Positions 7,593-16,948 are shown, numbered from the stretch's first letter. The stretch: 64,000 nt of DNA from Candidatus Baltobacteraceae bacterium (GCA_036488875.1 DASXGW010000001.1:248001-312000), one strand, 5' to 3'. Numbers and translations: made by a program. Notes: a model not told the origin generated them from the sequence alone.

Positions 7593-9755
7593 ATGCTCCT
7601 GGAGACGGAAATACTCAACGACGCGCAAGCCGCGGCCGTTCGGAAGACTGATGGCCCGGTTTTAATTTTCGCCGGCGCGGGCAGCGGGAAAACGCGCGTT
7701 TTGACCCATCGGATCGCCTATCTTTTGGGCGATCTGCGCGTCGAGCCCGACCACATTCTGGCCGTGACCTTTACCAACAAGGCCGCCGGCGAGATGAAAT
7801 CGCGCTTGCAGACCATGGTGGGATCGGTCGCTCGCGACATATGGGTCGGCACCTTCCACGCCATGTGCGTGCGCATTCTGCGCCGCGACGGCTCGCGCAT
7901 CGGCATCGCGCCGAACTTTGCGATCATCGACGATACCGATCAGCGCCAGCTCGTTAAGGAAATTCTCGACGATCTCGACTACGACGAGCGCCAGCTCGCG
8001 GCCGGCGCGTGTTTGGCCGAAATCGGCAAAGCCAAGAACGCGCTGATGTGGCCCGAGGCGTACGCCGAGAAGCAAACGTCGTTCGTCGGCGAGCGCATCG
8101 CTAACGTCTATACGGAGTACCAGCGGCGCCTGGCGGAGTCGAATTCACTCGACTTCGACGATCTCATCGTGCGGACGATCGATCTGCTCGAACGCGACAA
8201 GGCGACGCGCGAGAAGTATCAGCGCCGCTTCGAGTACGTGCTCGTCGACGAGTACCAGGACGTCAATGCCGCGCAATACCGGCTGATCGCCCTGCTGGCG
8301 GCGCATCACGGCAACATCACGGTCGTCGGCGACGACGATCAGTCGATCTATTCGTGGCGCGGCAGCGACTATCGCATGATCCTGCGCTTCGAAGACGACT
8401 TCCGCGGCGCGAGCATCTTCAAGCTCGAGGAAAACTATCGCAGCACGCAGCGGATTCTCGATGCCGCGAACGCGCTGGTCGCCAACAACCTGACGCGCGC
8501 GGCCAAGCGGCTCTTTACGCAGCGAGGCGTCGGCGATCCGATCACGGTGTATCCGGCCGCGACCGAACGCGACGAAGCTCGCTACGTGGTCGAAAAGGTC
8601 AAGAATCTCGTTCGCGACGGTTCGGCCTATCGCGACTTCCTGGTGCTCTACCGCACCAACGCGCAATCGCGCGTCTTTGAAGAAGCGCTGCTCGCCGAAG
8701 GCATTCCCTACCGCGTCGTCGGCGGCGTCGGTTTCTACGCGCGTGCCGAGATCAAAGACGTCATCGCGTACTTGCGCTACATACTCAACCCGTCCGACGC
8801 GCTAGCGTTCAAGCGTATCGTCAACGTACCGCGGCGCGGCATCGGTCAGCAAACGCTGGCAGCGCTCGTGCAGGCGGCGACGGCCGCGCACCTGTCGGTA
8901 GGCGAAGCGATTTTCGACGGCGAGCTCCTCCGTACGGCTGTGCCCAAGAAGCTCAAGGAGCTCGAGCGATTTGCGGAGCTCGTTGCGAGTTTCCGTAAGC
9001 GCGCCGAGTCGATGGGCGTAGCCGATCTGCTCGTCAACGTGATGGAAGATTCGGGTTACGTACGCGAGCTTCAGACCGAAGATACGCACGACGCGCGGGC
9101 GCGGCTTGAGAATTTGCACGAGCTCGTCGGCGTCGCACGCGAATACGAAAACAATGACCCGGATCCGTCGCTCGGCGGCTTCCTGGCGAACATCGCGCTC
9201 ATCAGCGATCTCGACGCACTCGAAGAGGAAGCGTCGTACGTTACGCTCATGACGATGCACGGCGCTAAGGGACTCGAGTTCTCCAGCGTTTTCTTGACCG
9301 GTTTGGAAGAGGGCGTGTTCCCACACAGCCGGGCGTTGGCCGACACGCACGAGCTGGAAGAGGAACGCCGTTTGGCCTACGTGGGCGTTACCCGCGCTCG
9401 CGACCGGCTCTTCCTGAGCTATGCGTTCAGACGCGCGTTGTTCGGCAACACGTACGCGTATCCGAAATCGCGATTCCTCGAAGAAATGCCCGAGTTAGAG
9501 ATCCTCGAGAGCGACAGCGTTCCGCTGCCGCGTCCCTCGGGCGGCCGCTGGCGCGAAGTCGCGATTCACGAATCGGCCGGCGCGGGCGTGCATCTCGGCC
9601 TGGAGACCGGCGATAAGGTGCGTCATCCCAAATGGGGCGAGGGCACGATTCAAAACCTCGTCGGTGCCGGCGGCGACGGCTTGGTAACGATCGATTTTCC
9701 GAACGTCGGCCAAAAAATGCTGATGCTGAAGTACGCTCCGCTCGAAAAAGTGTAA
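7593..9755 (+). CDS. pcrA: UvrD/PcrA/Rep superfamily 1A DNA helicase
   Basis: 720 residues, ATG start. ATP-driven 3'-5' helicase that unwinds DNA during repair and replication restart. Visible motifs in order: AGAGSGKT Walker A (residues 27-34), TFTNKAAGEM, VLVDEYQDVN (motif II), DDQSIYSWRG (III), ENYRST (IV), TMHGAKGLEFSSVFLTG (V) and EEERRLAYVGVTRARDRLFL (VI). The C-terminus (GDKVRHPKWGEGTI near residue 675) is the Tudor-like domain of PcrA/UvrD, which contacts RNA polymerase or repair partners. Length is normal for PcrA. dapB starts 4 bases after the stop, so the lysine genes may be transcribed with it. Confidence 0.95.
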   Translation: MLLETEILNDAQAAAVRKTDGPVLIFAGAGSGKTRVLTHRIAYLLGDLRVEPDHILAVTFTNKAAGEMKSRLQTMVGSVARDIWVGTFHAMCVRILRRDGSRIGIAPNFAIIDDTDQRQLVKEILDDLDYDERQLAAGACLAEIGKAKNALMWPEAYAEKQTSFVGERIANVYTEYQRRLAESNSLDFDDLIVRTIDLLERDKATREKYQRRFEYVLVDEYQDVNAAQYRLIALLAAHHGNITVVGDDDQSIYSWRGSDYRMILRFEDDFRGASIFKLEENYRSTQRILDAANALVANNLTRAAKRLFTQRGVGDPITVYPAATERDEARYVVEKVKNLVRDGSAYRDFLVLYRTNAQSRVFEEALLAEGIPYRVVGGVGFYARAEIKDVIAYLRYILNPSDALAFKRIVNVPRRGIGQQTLAALVQAATAAHLSVGEAIFDGELLRTAVPKKLKELERFAELVASFRKRAESMGVADLLVNVMEDSGYVRELQTEDTHDARARLENLHELVGVAREYENNDPDPSLGGFLANIALISDLDALEEEASYVTLMTMHGAKGLEFSSVFLTGLEEGVFPHSRALADTHELEEERRLAYVGVTRARDRLFLSYAFRRALFGNTYAYPKSRFLEEMPELEILESDSVPLPRPSGGRWREVAIHESAGAGVHLGLETGDKVRHPKWGEGTIQNLVGAGGDGLVTIDFPNVGQKMLMLKYAPLEKV

Positions 9756-9759
9756 CGTA

Positions 9760-10467
9760 ATGATCCGCGTCGCCGTGGCGGGCGCGTTAGGGCGGATGGG
9801 AACCGTCGCACGGGCGGCGCTCGCGAATGCACCGGGATCGATCGCGTACGCGGGCGGCTACGCGCGCACCGCCGGCGAGTCCGAAGGTATTACCGACGAC
9901 CTCGAGCAGCTTTTCGCTCGGGGCGTCGACGTTTTGCTCGATCTCACGACGCGGCCGGGGTCGGTTGAGATTTCCATGTCCGCGGCGGCGCACGGCGTTC
10001 GTCCGGTGATCGGAGTGAGCGGCTGGACGCAAGACGAGCGCAATGCTTTGGCCGCGCGGCTGAACGAACGCGGTATCGGCGGATTACTCGTGCCGAACTT
10101 TTCTCTCGGCGCGGTCTTGATGATGCGTTTAGCCGAAGAAGCCGCGCGCTACTTTCCCGACGCCGAGATCGTCGAAATGCACCATGCCGGCAAGAAAGAC
10201 GCGCCGTCGGGAACGGCGGCGACGACGGCCGATCGCATCGCCCACGTCGCCGGGAAACGCCCGCCGATTCACAGCGTTCGGCTGCCGGGGGTGGTCGCGC
10301 ATCAGGAAGTGCTCTTCGGCAGCACGGGCGAGCTGCTCAGCGTCCGTCACGACTCGTTTTCGCGCGAATGCTTCGTTCCGGGCATGTTTGCATCGATTCG
10401 CGCGGTGATGCACGCGCGCGGGCTGGTCGTCGGTCTCGATGAAGTGCTGGAGATGACGCAAACGTGA
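9760..10467 (+). CDS. dapB: 4-hydroxy-tetrahydrodipicolinate reductase
   Basis: 235 residues. Reduces the DapA product with NAD(P)H in the diaminopimelate/lysine pathway, supplying cell-wall DAP. The Rossmann start AVAGALGRMG binds the cofactor, and the signature EMHHAGKKDAPSGTA (residues 139-153) contains His141-His142 and Lys145 of the active site. It is shorter than the 270-residue enterobacterial type but like the compact forms of other phyla. First gene of dapB-asd-lysC-dapA, each overlapping the next by 4 bases. Confidence 0.95.
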   Translation: MIRVAVAGALGRMGTVARAALANAPGSIAYAGGYARTAGESEGITDDLEQLFARGVDVLLDLTTRPGSVEISMSAAAHGVRPVIGVSGWTQDERNALAARLNERGIGGLLVPNFSLGAVLMMRLAEEAARYFPDAEIVEMHHAGKKDAPSGTAATTADRIAHVAGKRPPIHSVRLPGVVAHQEVLFGSTGELLSVRHDSFSRECFVPGMFASIRAVMHARGLVVGLDEVLEMTQT

Positions 10468-11474
10468 GTCTGGATATCGCCGTCGTCGGCGCGACCGGCG
10501 CGGTCGGCCAGACAATCGTCCGGGTGCTCGAAGAGCGCAACATTCCCGTCGCGCAGCTGACGCCGTTTGCGTCGCGCGAGCGGCGCGGCGCGGTGAGTTT
10601 TCGGGGCCGGGCGCTCGACGTGCGCGAGACCAGCGCAACGGCCTTGCAAGGGTTCGACGTCGTGTTCTTTGCCGGTGGAGAAGACGCCAGCGAAACCTAC
10701 GCGCCCGCGCTCATCGAACGCGGCACGGTGGTGATCGACAACAGCTCGACGTTCCGCCTGCACGACGGCGTACCGCTCGTGCTTCCCGAAGTCAACGCGG
10801 AGAGCGTGCGCATCGATCATCGGCTGTTCCCCGTTGCCAACTGTACCGCGATCATTCTTAGCACCGCCCTCGCGCCGGCGCGTGACGTCGCCGGGCTGCA
10901 CGCCGTCCGCGTCGCGACCTATCAGGCCGCTAGCGGCGCGGGCCGCGCGGGGCTCGACGAGTTTCTTGGCGGCGAGCGCGCGCTCGTGCTCGGGATGCCC
11001 GAGCCCGAACCCGCGGTGTTTCCGCGGCCGCTCGCGCGCAACGTCGTGCCGCAAGTCGGCGCCTTCGACGAATCCGGTTACACCGGCGAAGAGCGAAAGG
11101 TTCGCGACGAAACCCGCAAGATGCTCGGATTACCGGACCTCGACGTGAGCGTGACCAGCGTGCGCGTTCCGGTCCGCACCGCGCATTCCGAAGCGGTGTG
11201 GTTCGAGACCGATCGCAAGACCAGCGTCGAGGAGCTCGCAGCCGCGTTCGAACGCGCTCCGGGAATCGTGTTTCATCGCGACGGAATCGTCACGCCGCGC
11301 GACGTCGAGGGGACCGACGCGGTGCACGTCGCTCGCTTGCGCGCCGAGCGACAGACCCCGCGCGGCGACACGTTCGCGCTATGGTGCGTGGGCGATCAGC
11401 TGCGCAAGGGGGCCGCGACCAACGCCGTGCAAATCTTGGAGTTGTTGATAGCAAGAGGCATTCTGTCGGCATGA
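10464..11474 (+). CDS. asd: Aspartate-semialdehyde dehydrogenase
   Basis: 336 residues, GTG start inside the dapB stop (GTGA). NADP-dependent reduction of aspartyl phosphate to the semialdehyde shared by lysine, threonine and methionine synthesis. N-terminal VVGATGAVGQTIV dinucleotide site, catalytic Cys127 in VANCTAI, SGAGRAGLDEF substrate loop, and RVPVRTAHSEAV with the catalytic His. Length and motifs are normal for the USG-1/Gram-positive-like branch. Placed between dapB and lysC. Confidence 0.95.
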   Translation: MSLDIAVVGATGAVGQTIVRVLEERNIPVAQLTPFASRERRGAVSFRGRALDVRETSATALQGFDVVFFAGGEDASETYAPALIERGTVVIDNSSTFRLHDGVPLVLPEVNAESVRIDHRLFPVANCTAIILSTALAPARDVAGLHAVRVATYQAASGAGRAGLDEFLGGERALVLGMPEPEPAVFPRPLARNVVPQVGAFDESGYTGEERKVRDETRKMLGLPDLDVSVTSVRVPVRTAHSEAVWFETDRKTSVEELAAAFERAPGIVFHRDGIVTPRDVEGTDAVHVARLRAERQTPRGDTFALWCVGDQLRKGAATNAVQILELLIARGILSA

Positions 11475-12691
11475 CCGGTCGCGTAGCCGTTCTGAAGTTC
11501 GGTGGTACCTCGGTGGCGACGAGCGAGCAGCGCGCGATCGCCGTCGAACGCGTGCGCGACGCGCGTGCCGCCGGCTTTGCGACGGTCGCCGTCGTCTCGG
11601 CCATGGGACGACCGCCCGACCCGTACGCCACGGATTCGCTGCTGGCGCTGATCGGCGGACGCACGGGAACCTCCAACGCCGACGTGCTGCTTTCCGCCGG
11701 CGAGTTGATTGCGGCGGCGGTGTTTGCCGACGAACTGTCCGAGGCGGGCATCACGGCGGTCGCGCTCACCGGCGCACAGGCCGGCATCGTCACCGACGGC
11801 CGTTTCGGCGACGCGACGATTCTGCGCGTCGAGCCGCAGCTCGTGCGGGAGCTGCTCGACCGCGGCGCCGTCGCCGTCGTCGCCGGATTTCAAGGCTCGA
11901 GCGAATACGGCGTGATCACGACGCTCGGTCGCGGCGGTACCGATCTCTCCGCCATCGCGATTGGACACGCGCTGGGTGCGGACCGCGTCGACATCTATAC
12001 CGACGTCAGCGGCGCCATGACCGGCGATCCGCGGCGCATTCCGGGAGCGCGCACGATCGAGCGCGCATCGTTGTCCGAGATGACCGAGCTAGCCGAACAC
12101 GGCGCGAAGGTCATGCACGACAAGGCCGCGAGCTACGCCGATCGCACCGGCACGCACTATTCGATCAAAGGTTTGCAGAGCGATCGAGGGACGCTCGTCG
12201 ATGAAAGTTCCGACCACCATCGCGTCGTTACCGGCGTCACATCGTCGGGCCGGCTAACGTGGGTACGCGTCATTCGCGGCGACATCGAGTCGCCGTCGCG
12301 CCGCATGGAAACCGAGCTCGAGATGTTTCGGCGCGTGGCCGGGGCGGAGATCTCGATCGATCAGGTAACGATCAATCAGGCCGGCGTGGCGTTCGTCGTC
12401 GAAGGCGATCGCGGCGCCGAAATCCGGCGCCTGCTCGGCGACCTGAACCTCGCGGTTCGCGTACGCGAAGGCTGTTCGAAGGTGTGCGTGGTCGGCAGCG
12501 GCATGCGGGACGCACCGGGCGTCGTCTTGCAGGTCGTCGAGGCACTCTCGCGCGCGAACGTCGAAATCATTCACTGCACCGACAGCAACGTCACGATCTC
12601 GGTCCTGGTGCCGGCGGCCGACGCAACGCGCAGCGAGATCGCGGTTCACGAACAGTTTTCACTCGCTTCAGGAGATCCCGTATCGCAATGA
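11471..12691 (+). CDS. lysC: Aspartate kinase with two ACT domains
   Basis: 406 residues. The ATG overlaps the asd stop (ATGA), and KFGGTSVATSEQ follows at once, so this start is chosen over longer in-frame extensions. Phosphorylates aspartate, the first step of the aspartate family. After the kinase core (LGRGGTDLSAIAIGHAL, DVSGAMTGDPRRIP) there are two C-terminal ACT domains (about residues 260-390), where lysine and/or threonine normally inhibit the enzyme. No lysine riboswitch is seen in front of the operon, so feedback by ACT domains may be the main control. Confidence 0.95.
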   Translation: MTGRVAVLKFGGTSVATSEQRAIAVERVRDARAAGFATVAVVSAMGRPPDPYATDSLLALIGGRTGTSNADVLLSAGELIAAAVFADELSEAGITAVALTGAQAGIVTDGRFGDATILRVEPQLVRELLDRGAVAVVAGFQGSSEYGVITTLGRGGTDLSAIAIGHALGADRVDIYTDVSGAMTGDPRRIPGARTIERASLSEMTELAEHGAKVMHDKAASYADRTGTHYSIKGLQSDRGTLVDESSDHHRVVTGVTSSGRLTWVRVIRGDIESPSRRMETELEMFRRVAGAEISIDQVTINQAGVAFVVEGDRGAEIRRLLGDLNLAVRVREGCSKVCVVGSGMRDAPGVVLQVVEALSRANVEIIHCTDSNVTISVLVPAADATRSEIAVHEQFSLASGDPVSQ

Positions 12692-13617
12692 ATAACCAAG
12701 GGGCACGTTCCCGGCTGGGAACGATTGTAACGGCAATGATCACGCCGTTCGACAAACGCGGATTGCTCGACATTGCCGAGGCGCAGCGCCTGGCGCGTTT
12801 CCTCGTCGATCGCGAGACGGACGGCTTGGTCTTGGCCGGCTCGACCGGCGAAGGTCAGACGCTCGACAAAAACGAGCGCATCGCGCTGTGGGCCGCCGTC
12901 AAGAGCGCGGTAGGCGACCGGGCGAAGATCATTGCTAACGCCGGCACCAACTCGACGCGTGAATCGGTCGCGGCCGCGCAAGATGCGGCGGCTGCGGGCG
13001 CCGACGCCATTCTGGCGGTCGTGCCTTACTACAACAAGCCGACCCAGAGCGGAATTGTCAAGCATTTCGGCGCGATCGCCGAGGCGACGCCCGAGCTTCC
13101 GATCGTGATTTACAACATCCCGGGGCGCACCGGTGCCAATATGCTTCCCGAAACGCTGCTCGAACTGGCAAGCCAGCACCCCAACGTGGCCGGCGTCAAA
13201 GAGTCCAGCGGCGACCTCAAGCAGATCGCGACGATCGTCCGCGGCCGTTCGAGCGAGTTTGTTGTGTTCGCGGGCGACGATCATCTGTTCTTGCCGTGTC
13301 TGGCGGTTGGGGCCGACGGTGTCGTCGGGGTTGCGTCGCATCTGTGTTCGCGCGAATATCGCAAAATGTTCGATGCGTTCCGCAGCGGCCGCGTCGAAGA
13401 AGCGGCCGAGATTCATGCGTCTTTGTTACCGCTGTTTGAAGCGCTCTTTGCGACGACCAGTCCCATCCCCGTGAAATGGGCGATGCGTCAGCTCGGCTTT
13501 CGCGCGGGGGAGTGCCGCTTGCCGCTCGACGGCATCCCGCAGCCGGTTGCGAACCGGTTACGGCCGTTGCTCGCGCCGTTTGTCGACGACGGTGCGGAAG
13601 TGCTGGTTCAGGCGTAG
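12688..13617 (+). CDS. dapA: 4-hydroxy-tetrahydrodipicolinate synthase
   Basis: 309 residues, ATG overlapping the lysC stop, GGAG 14 bases upstream. Condenses pyruvate with aspartate semialdehyde. TIM-barrel aldolase with GSTGEGQTLDKNER near residue 51, Tyr142 in IYNIPGRTG and Schiff-base Lys171 in AGVKESSGD. Completes the four-gene lysine block. The next gene starts directly after its TAG. Confidence 0.95.
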   Translation: MNNQGARSRLGTIVTAMITPFDKRGLLDIAEAQRLARFLVDRETDGLVLAGSTGEGQTLDKNERIALWAAVKSAVGDRAKIIANAGTNSTRESVAAAQDAAAAGADAILAVVPYYNKPTQSGIVKHFGAIAEATPELPIVIYNIPGRTGANMLPETLLELASQHPNVAGVKESSGDLKQIATIVRGRSSEFVVFAGDDHLFLPCLAVGADGVVGVASHLCSREYRKMFDAFRSGRVEEAAEIHASLLPLFEALFATTSPIPVKWAMRQLGFRAGECRLPLDGIPQPVANRLRPLLAPFVDDGAEVLVQA

Positions 13618-14370
13618 GTGCCGGCGCGCGTTGAAATCCTCGGCTGTCGCTTGGATGCCGTCGACGCCGCCGAGGCGGCGGATCAGATCATGACGTTCGC
13701 GCGCGGCGAGACCGCCGCGCAGATCGTCACGCTCGGCACCGAGATGGTCGTTCACGCGCGGCGCGACGAGCGCTTCCGCGCGATCGTCAACGGCTCCGCG
13801 CTCTCGCTGTGCGACACGGTGGGCGTGCTTGCCGTCGCACGCCGGCACGGCGCGGTGCTTCACGATCGCGTAACCGGCGTCGAACTGATCGAGGAGCTTT
13901 GCCGCCGCAGCGTCCTCGAAGGCGTTTCCATCTACTTTCTCGGTGGCGCGCCCGGCGTTGCTGCCGACGCCGCGGGAATTCTCGAAGCGCTGCATCCCGG
14001 ACTCAACATCGCGGGCGTGCGCGACGGCTACTTTCGTCCCGACGAAACGGACGAAGTGGTCGCTGCGATTCGCACTAGCGGCGCGAAGCTGTTGTTCGTG
14101 GGTCTGGGTTTTCCGCGGCAAGAGTATTGGCTGCACGACAATCTCAAGGCGACGGGCTGCGGCGCCGGTATCGGTGTCGGCGGATCGTTCGACGTGATTA
14201 GCGGACGCATCGATCGCGCTCCGACGGTTATGCGCCGTTTGGGTTTGGAATGGCTCTACCGGCTCGTCAAAGAGCCGCATCGCTGGCGGCGGCAGCTCGC
14301 ACTTCCGTACTTCGTCTGGCTCGTCGCGCTCGACGAGATCGGCCTTCGAACGAGGCGGCAACCGACGTGA
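13618..14370 (+). CDS. WecG/TagA/CpsF-family glycosyltransferase
   Basis: 250 residues, GTG start adjacent to the dapA stop. GT26 enzymes move N-acetylmannosaminuronate or ManNAc to a lipid-linked sugar in enterobacterial common antigen, teichoic acid linker or exopolysaccharide synthesis. Diagnostic blocks: LGTEMVVHARRD, SLCDTVGVLAVARRHG with the catalytic Asp-Thr region, RVTGVELIEEL, IYFLGGAPGVA, LFVGLGFPRQEYW and GVGGSFDVISGRIDRAP. The C-terminal LGLEWLYRLVKEPHRWRR is the membrane-associating tail. It is followed by a nucleotidyltransferase overlapping by 4 bases, so both likely serve a surface glycan. Exact acceptor unknown. Confidence 0.9.
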   Translation: MPARVEILGCRLDAVDAAEAADQIMTFARGETAAQIVTLGTEMVVHARRDERFRAIVNGSALSLCDTVGVLAVARRHGAVLHDRVTGVELIEELCRRSVLEGVSIYFLGGAPGVAADAAGILEALHPGLNIAGVRDGYFRPDETDEVVAAIRTSGAKLLFVGLGFPRQEYWLHDNLKATGCGAGIGVGGSFDVISGRIDRAPTVMRRLGLEWLYRLVKEPHRWRRQLALPYFVWLVALDEIGLRTRRQPT

Positions 14371-15398
14371 AGGCGATGATTCTCGCGGGCGGTCTTTCAA
14401 CGCGTCTCTATCCGCTCACCAGACAAGTCCCCAAGCCGCTCGTCCCGGTCGCCGGCGTGCCCAACGCGGTGCACCTCATGCGCTATCTACGCGCGTACGG
14501 CTACGACGAGATCGCGATCAACGTTCACTATCTCTCCGACGCGATCGTGGCCGCGCTCGGCGACGGCAGCCGTTTCGGCGTGCGTTTGACGTATTCGTAC
14601 GAGCCCGAGTTGCTCGGCAGCGCCGGCGCCGTCAAGAAGCTGCAGTCGTTCTTCGGTGACGAACCGTTTGTGGTCGTCGGCTGCGACGATCTCACCGATC
14701 TTCCGCTCGATCGTCTCACGGCGTTTCACCGCGAACGCAACTCCGTCGCGACGATCGGCCTCGTCGAATGCGAAGAGGTCGATCAGTACGGCGTCGTCGT
14801 GATCGACGAGCGCGGAAAGGTCGTGGGCTTTCAAGAGAAGCCGCCCAAGGGTACCGAGCGCAGCAACCTGGTAAATACCGGTATCTACGCGTTCTCGCCG
14901 GCGATTTTCGAACGTATTCCGCCCGACGAGTTCTATGATTTCGGCAAACAAGTGTTTCCGGCGCTGCAGAGCGCGGCCGAGCCGTTCTACGGATTCGACG
15001 CGCGCGGCGCGTATTGGGCCGACATCGGAACGCCCGGCGAATACCGGCGCGCGAGTTACGACGTCGTGCGCGGTGTCTTCAGCATTCCGGGGACGCGCGC
15101 GGACGGCGTCGATCCCAGCGCGGTGCTCGGCGAAGGCGTGCGCACCGAAGGGGCGGTGTGGGTCGGCGCGCGCGCGCGCATCGGTGACGGTGCTTCGATC
15201 CTCGGCCCCAGCATCGTGGGCGACGGCGTCACCATCGAACCCAACGCGCGCATCGAACGCACGATTCTGTGGGCCGGCGCGACCGTCGGCGCGAACGCTA
15301 CCCTGCGCGATTCGATCGTCGGTATCGGCTACCGCGTAGCGCCAGGAACGGCGCTCGACAACGCGGTCGTCGCCAACGAGGAAGTCCCGGCGAGCTAG
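14367..15398 (+). CDS. NDP-sugar pyrophosphorylase (second paralogue)
   Basis: 343 residues; the GTG overlaps the previous stop (GTGA). Same architecture as the protein at 4096: nucleotidyltransferase signature LAGGLSTRLYPLT, PKPLVPVAG, VGCDDLTDLP metal site (the usual GD is replaced by CDD), EKPPKGTERSNLVNTGIY, then a hexapeptide left-handed helix (AVWVGARARIGDGASILGPSIVG). It activates a sugar-1-phosphate. Its position behind the WecG/TagA gene suggests it supplies that or a related glycan pathway. Sugar specificity not readable. Confidence 0.88.
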   Translation: MKAMILAGGLSTRLYPLTRQVPKPLVPVAGVPNAVHLMRYLRAYGYDEIAINVHYLSDAIVAALGDGSRFGVRLTYSYEPELLGSAGAVKKLQSFFGDEPFVVVGCDDLTDLPLDRLTAFHRERNSVATIGLVECEEVDQYGVVVIDERGKVVGFQEKPPKGTERSNLVNTGIYAFSPAIFERIPPDEFYDFGKQVFPALQSAAEPFYGFDARGAYWADIGTPGEYRRASYDVVRGVFSIPGTRADGVDPSAVLGEGVRTEGAVWVGARARIGDGASILGPSIVGDGVTIEPNARIERTILWAGATVGANATLRDSIVGIGYRVAPGTALDNAVVANEEVPAS

Positions 15399-15406
15399 AC
15401 CGCATT

Positions 15407-15949
15407 ATGGATGCCGGTTGGGTTGCCGCCATTGCTTCCGTCGCCTCCGCGTTCGTCGTCGGCATTGCCGCCCTTGCGGCGGTGCTGCAAATTCGGCACA
15501 TTCGCAACGCCAACGAAATCACGATTTATCTCCACTTGGCCGATCGCTTGGAATCGGCAAACGCCCACGAGGCATTCCGGTCCTACGCAGAGTTTGCCGA
15601 ACTGCTTCAGCGAGATCAGGCGTTGCGCGACCGAATGGTGCAGGTGCAGCCCGTTCCGGAGTTTACGCAGATCGAAACGCTGCTTCGGTTCCTCGATTCG
15701 TTGTCGATGCTCATCGTAACGCGAAGCATGACCGAGCGTCTGATCGTGATGAAGTATGGGGACGAAATCGTGCGGCTCTGGGATGCTCTCGCAGAGGCCG
15801 TATACCTGCGCCGAAACGGCGTTCCGCATTTCGCATCAAGTTGGGAACACTTGGCGATGCGTTCGAGAGCCAACCTCGAAGCGGGCGAAATCGACCGGTT
15901 CTACGCGGCGCTTCGACACGATCCGCGTATGGCCGCGAAGTTTAAGTGA
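15407..15949 (+). CDS. Membrane-anchored protein of unknown function
   Basis: 180 residues from ATG 15407. One N-terminal membrane helix (AAIASVASAFVVGIAALAAVLQI), then a cytosolic helical domain (HLADRLESANAHEAFRSYAEFAEL, FLDSLSMLIVTRSMTERLIVMKYGDEIVRLWDALAEAV). This resembles DUF4760-like anchored helical proteins, but I cannot confirm a family. Its 3' end overlaps the convergent DUF1059 gene by 8 bases. Confidence 0.7.
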   Translation: MDAGWVAAIASVASAFVVGIAALAAVLQIRHIRNANEITIYLHLADRLESANAHEAFRSYAEFAELLQRDQALRDRMVQVQPVPEFTQIETLLRFLDSLSMLIVTRSMTERLIVMKYGDEIVRLWDALAEAVYLRRNGVPHFASSWEHLAMRSRANLEAGEIDRFYAALRHDPRMAAKFK

Positions 15950-16133
15950 GGGCGCCCTCTTTGATGCCGCCCCGGATCATCTCGCGAAGCTCCGGCGTGT
16001 CGTCGTGACCGTGCTTCTCAACCGCGTGACGAACGGCAACGTCGAGGAGCTCGTCAGTCGTATCGGCGGCAATCGCAACAGTGCAGTCCGTTTCGCTCGG
16101 AAAATCGCGACAATCGATGACTTTACGTGCCAC
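15942..16133 (-). CDS. DUF1059-family small protein
   Basis: 63 residues. The sequence VIDCRDFPSETDCTVAIAA, then DELLDVAVRHAVEKHGH and TPELREMIRGGIKE covers the whole DUF1059 domain, with two conserved Cys and the HGH motif that could bind a metal. The start is GTG 16133 because GGAG lies 7 bases upstream and the domain begins right there. The frame is open further upstream to 16292 and would add a hydrophobic segment, but those residues are not part of the family. Function of the family is unknown. Bases 16134-16342 are then a divergent intergenic region in which I see no clear promoter. Confidence 0.75.
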   Translation of the reverse strand: MARKVIDCRDFPSETDCTVAIAADTTDELLDVAVRHAVEKHGHDDTPELREMIRGGIKEGALT

Positions 16134-16342
16134 GGTGTGCTCCAATCGCCGCGCAAGAACGCGCGGTAAGTCATTATAGGCCGAATCGCCGTCCTTTGAA
16201 AGCAACCAAGCTAACCGGCTTTTAGCGCGAGTTCGCAATGTCGTTGTGAAGAGCGCAAAGATGCCGTAGGCCAAAAATCCTAGAACGACCACGATGCCGC
16301 CGACCGCCTAGCCGCGTTCACTCCGCGTCGTGATTGAACTGC

Positions 16343-16948
16343 ATGATTTGGCGAGCGATCCTCGATGCGGTCTTTCCCGCGCAGTGCGCCGCCTGCAACG
16401 CTTTGGGCAGCGCGTTGTGCGCGACGTGCGCCCCGCCGATGCCCGCGTTTAGCGTGGCGCATCCGGGGCTGCGAGTCGTTGCAACCGGATGGTACGATGG
16501 TGCTTTGCGCACGGCAATTCTCGCCCTCAAAGACGGCCGTCGCGACGTCGCCGAAGCACTCGGCGCGCGGATCGCACCCGCGATCGAGCCCGGCTCGCTT
16601 TTAGTGCCCGTTCCGACCACCCGCGCGCGGCTGCGGACGCGCGGCCTCGACGGCGTCGCGCTCGTCGCCGCGACCGCTGCGTATCTCGCAAACGCGACCG
16701 TGCTTCACACGCTCGAACACCGGGTCGGCGACACGCAGCGCGGGCGAACGCGCGACGAACGATTGGCGGCACACGGTCGCTTTTGCGCTCGTGAACCTCT
16801 CGAAGGGCGCGCGTGCACGCTCATCGACGACGTGTGCACGACGGGCGCCACCTTGACGGATTGCGCGCTTGCGATTCGCAGCGCGGGCGCAAGCGTGACG
16901 GGGGCCGTCGTCGTGGCGGCGACGAAAAGCCCGACCTCGTGGCGGTGA
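16343..16948 (+). CDS. comF: ComF-family phosphoribosyltransferase-like protein
   Basis: 201 residues from ATG 16343; a TTG three codons upstream is possible. An N-terminal four-cysteine zinc site (CAAC...CATC) is followed by a type I phosphoribosyltransferase fold with PVPTTRARLRTRGLDG and the PRPP loop CTLIDDVCTTGATLTD. ComF proteins act with ComFA in pulling transforming DNA into the cytosol, but the gene is also widespread without competence. No comEA, comEC or comFA is in the window. The 3' end overlaps ribD. Confidence 0.88.
   Translation: MIWRAILDAVFPAQCAACNALGSALCATCAPPMPAFSVAHPGLRVVATGWYDGALRTAILALKDGRRDVAEALGARIAPAIEPGSLLVPVPTTRARLRTRGLDGVALVAATAAYLANATVLHTLEHRVGDTQRGRTRDERLAAHGRFCAREPLEGRACTLIDDVCTTGATLTDCALAIRSAGASVTGAVVVAATKSPTSWR

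Noticed and set aside
11198-11470. N-terminal extension of lysC
   Set aside because: The extension is Arg-rich out-of-frame asd sequence; KFGGTSV begins next to ATG 11471, which has the operon-typical ATGA overlap.
12259-12687. 143-codon N-terminal extension of dapA
   Set aside because: Shadow of lysC; the DapA family starts at ATG 12688.
16134-16292. Longer form of the DUF1059 protein with a membrane segment
   Set aside because: The family begins at GTG 16133, which has its own GGAG; the extra residues match nothing and have no start signal. Not fully excluded.
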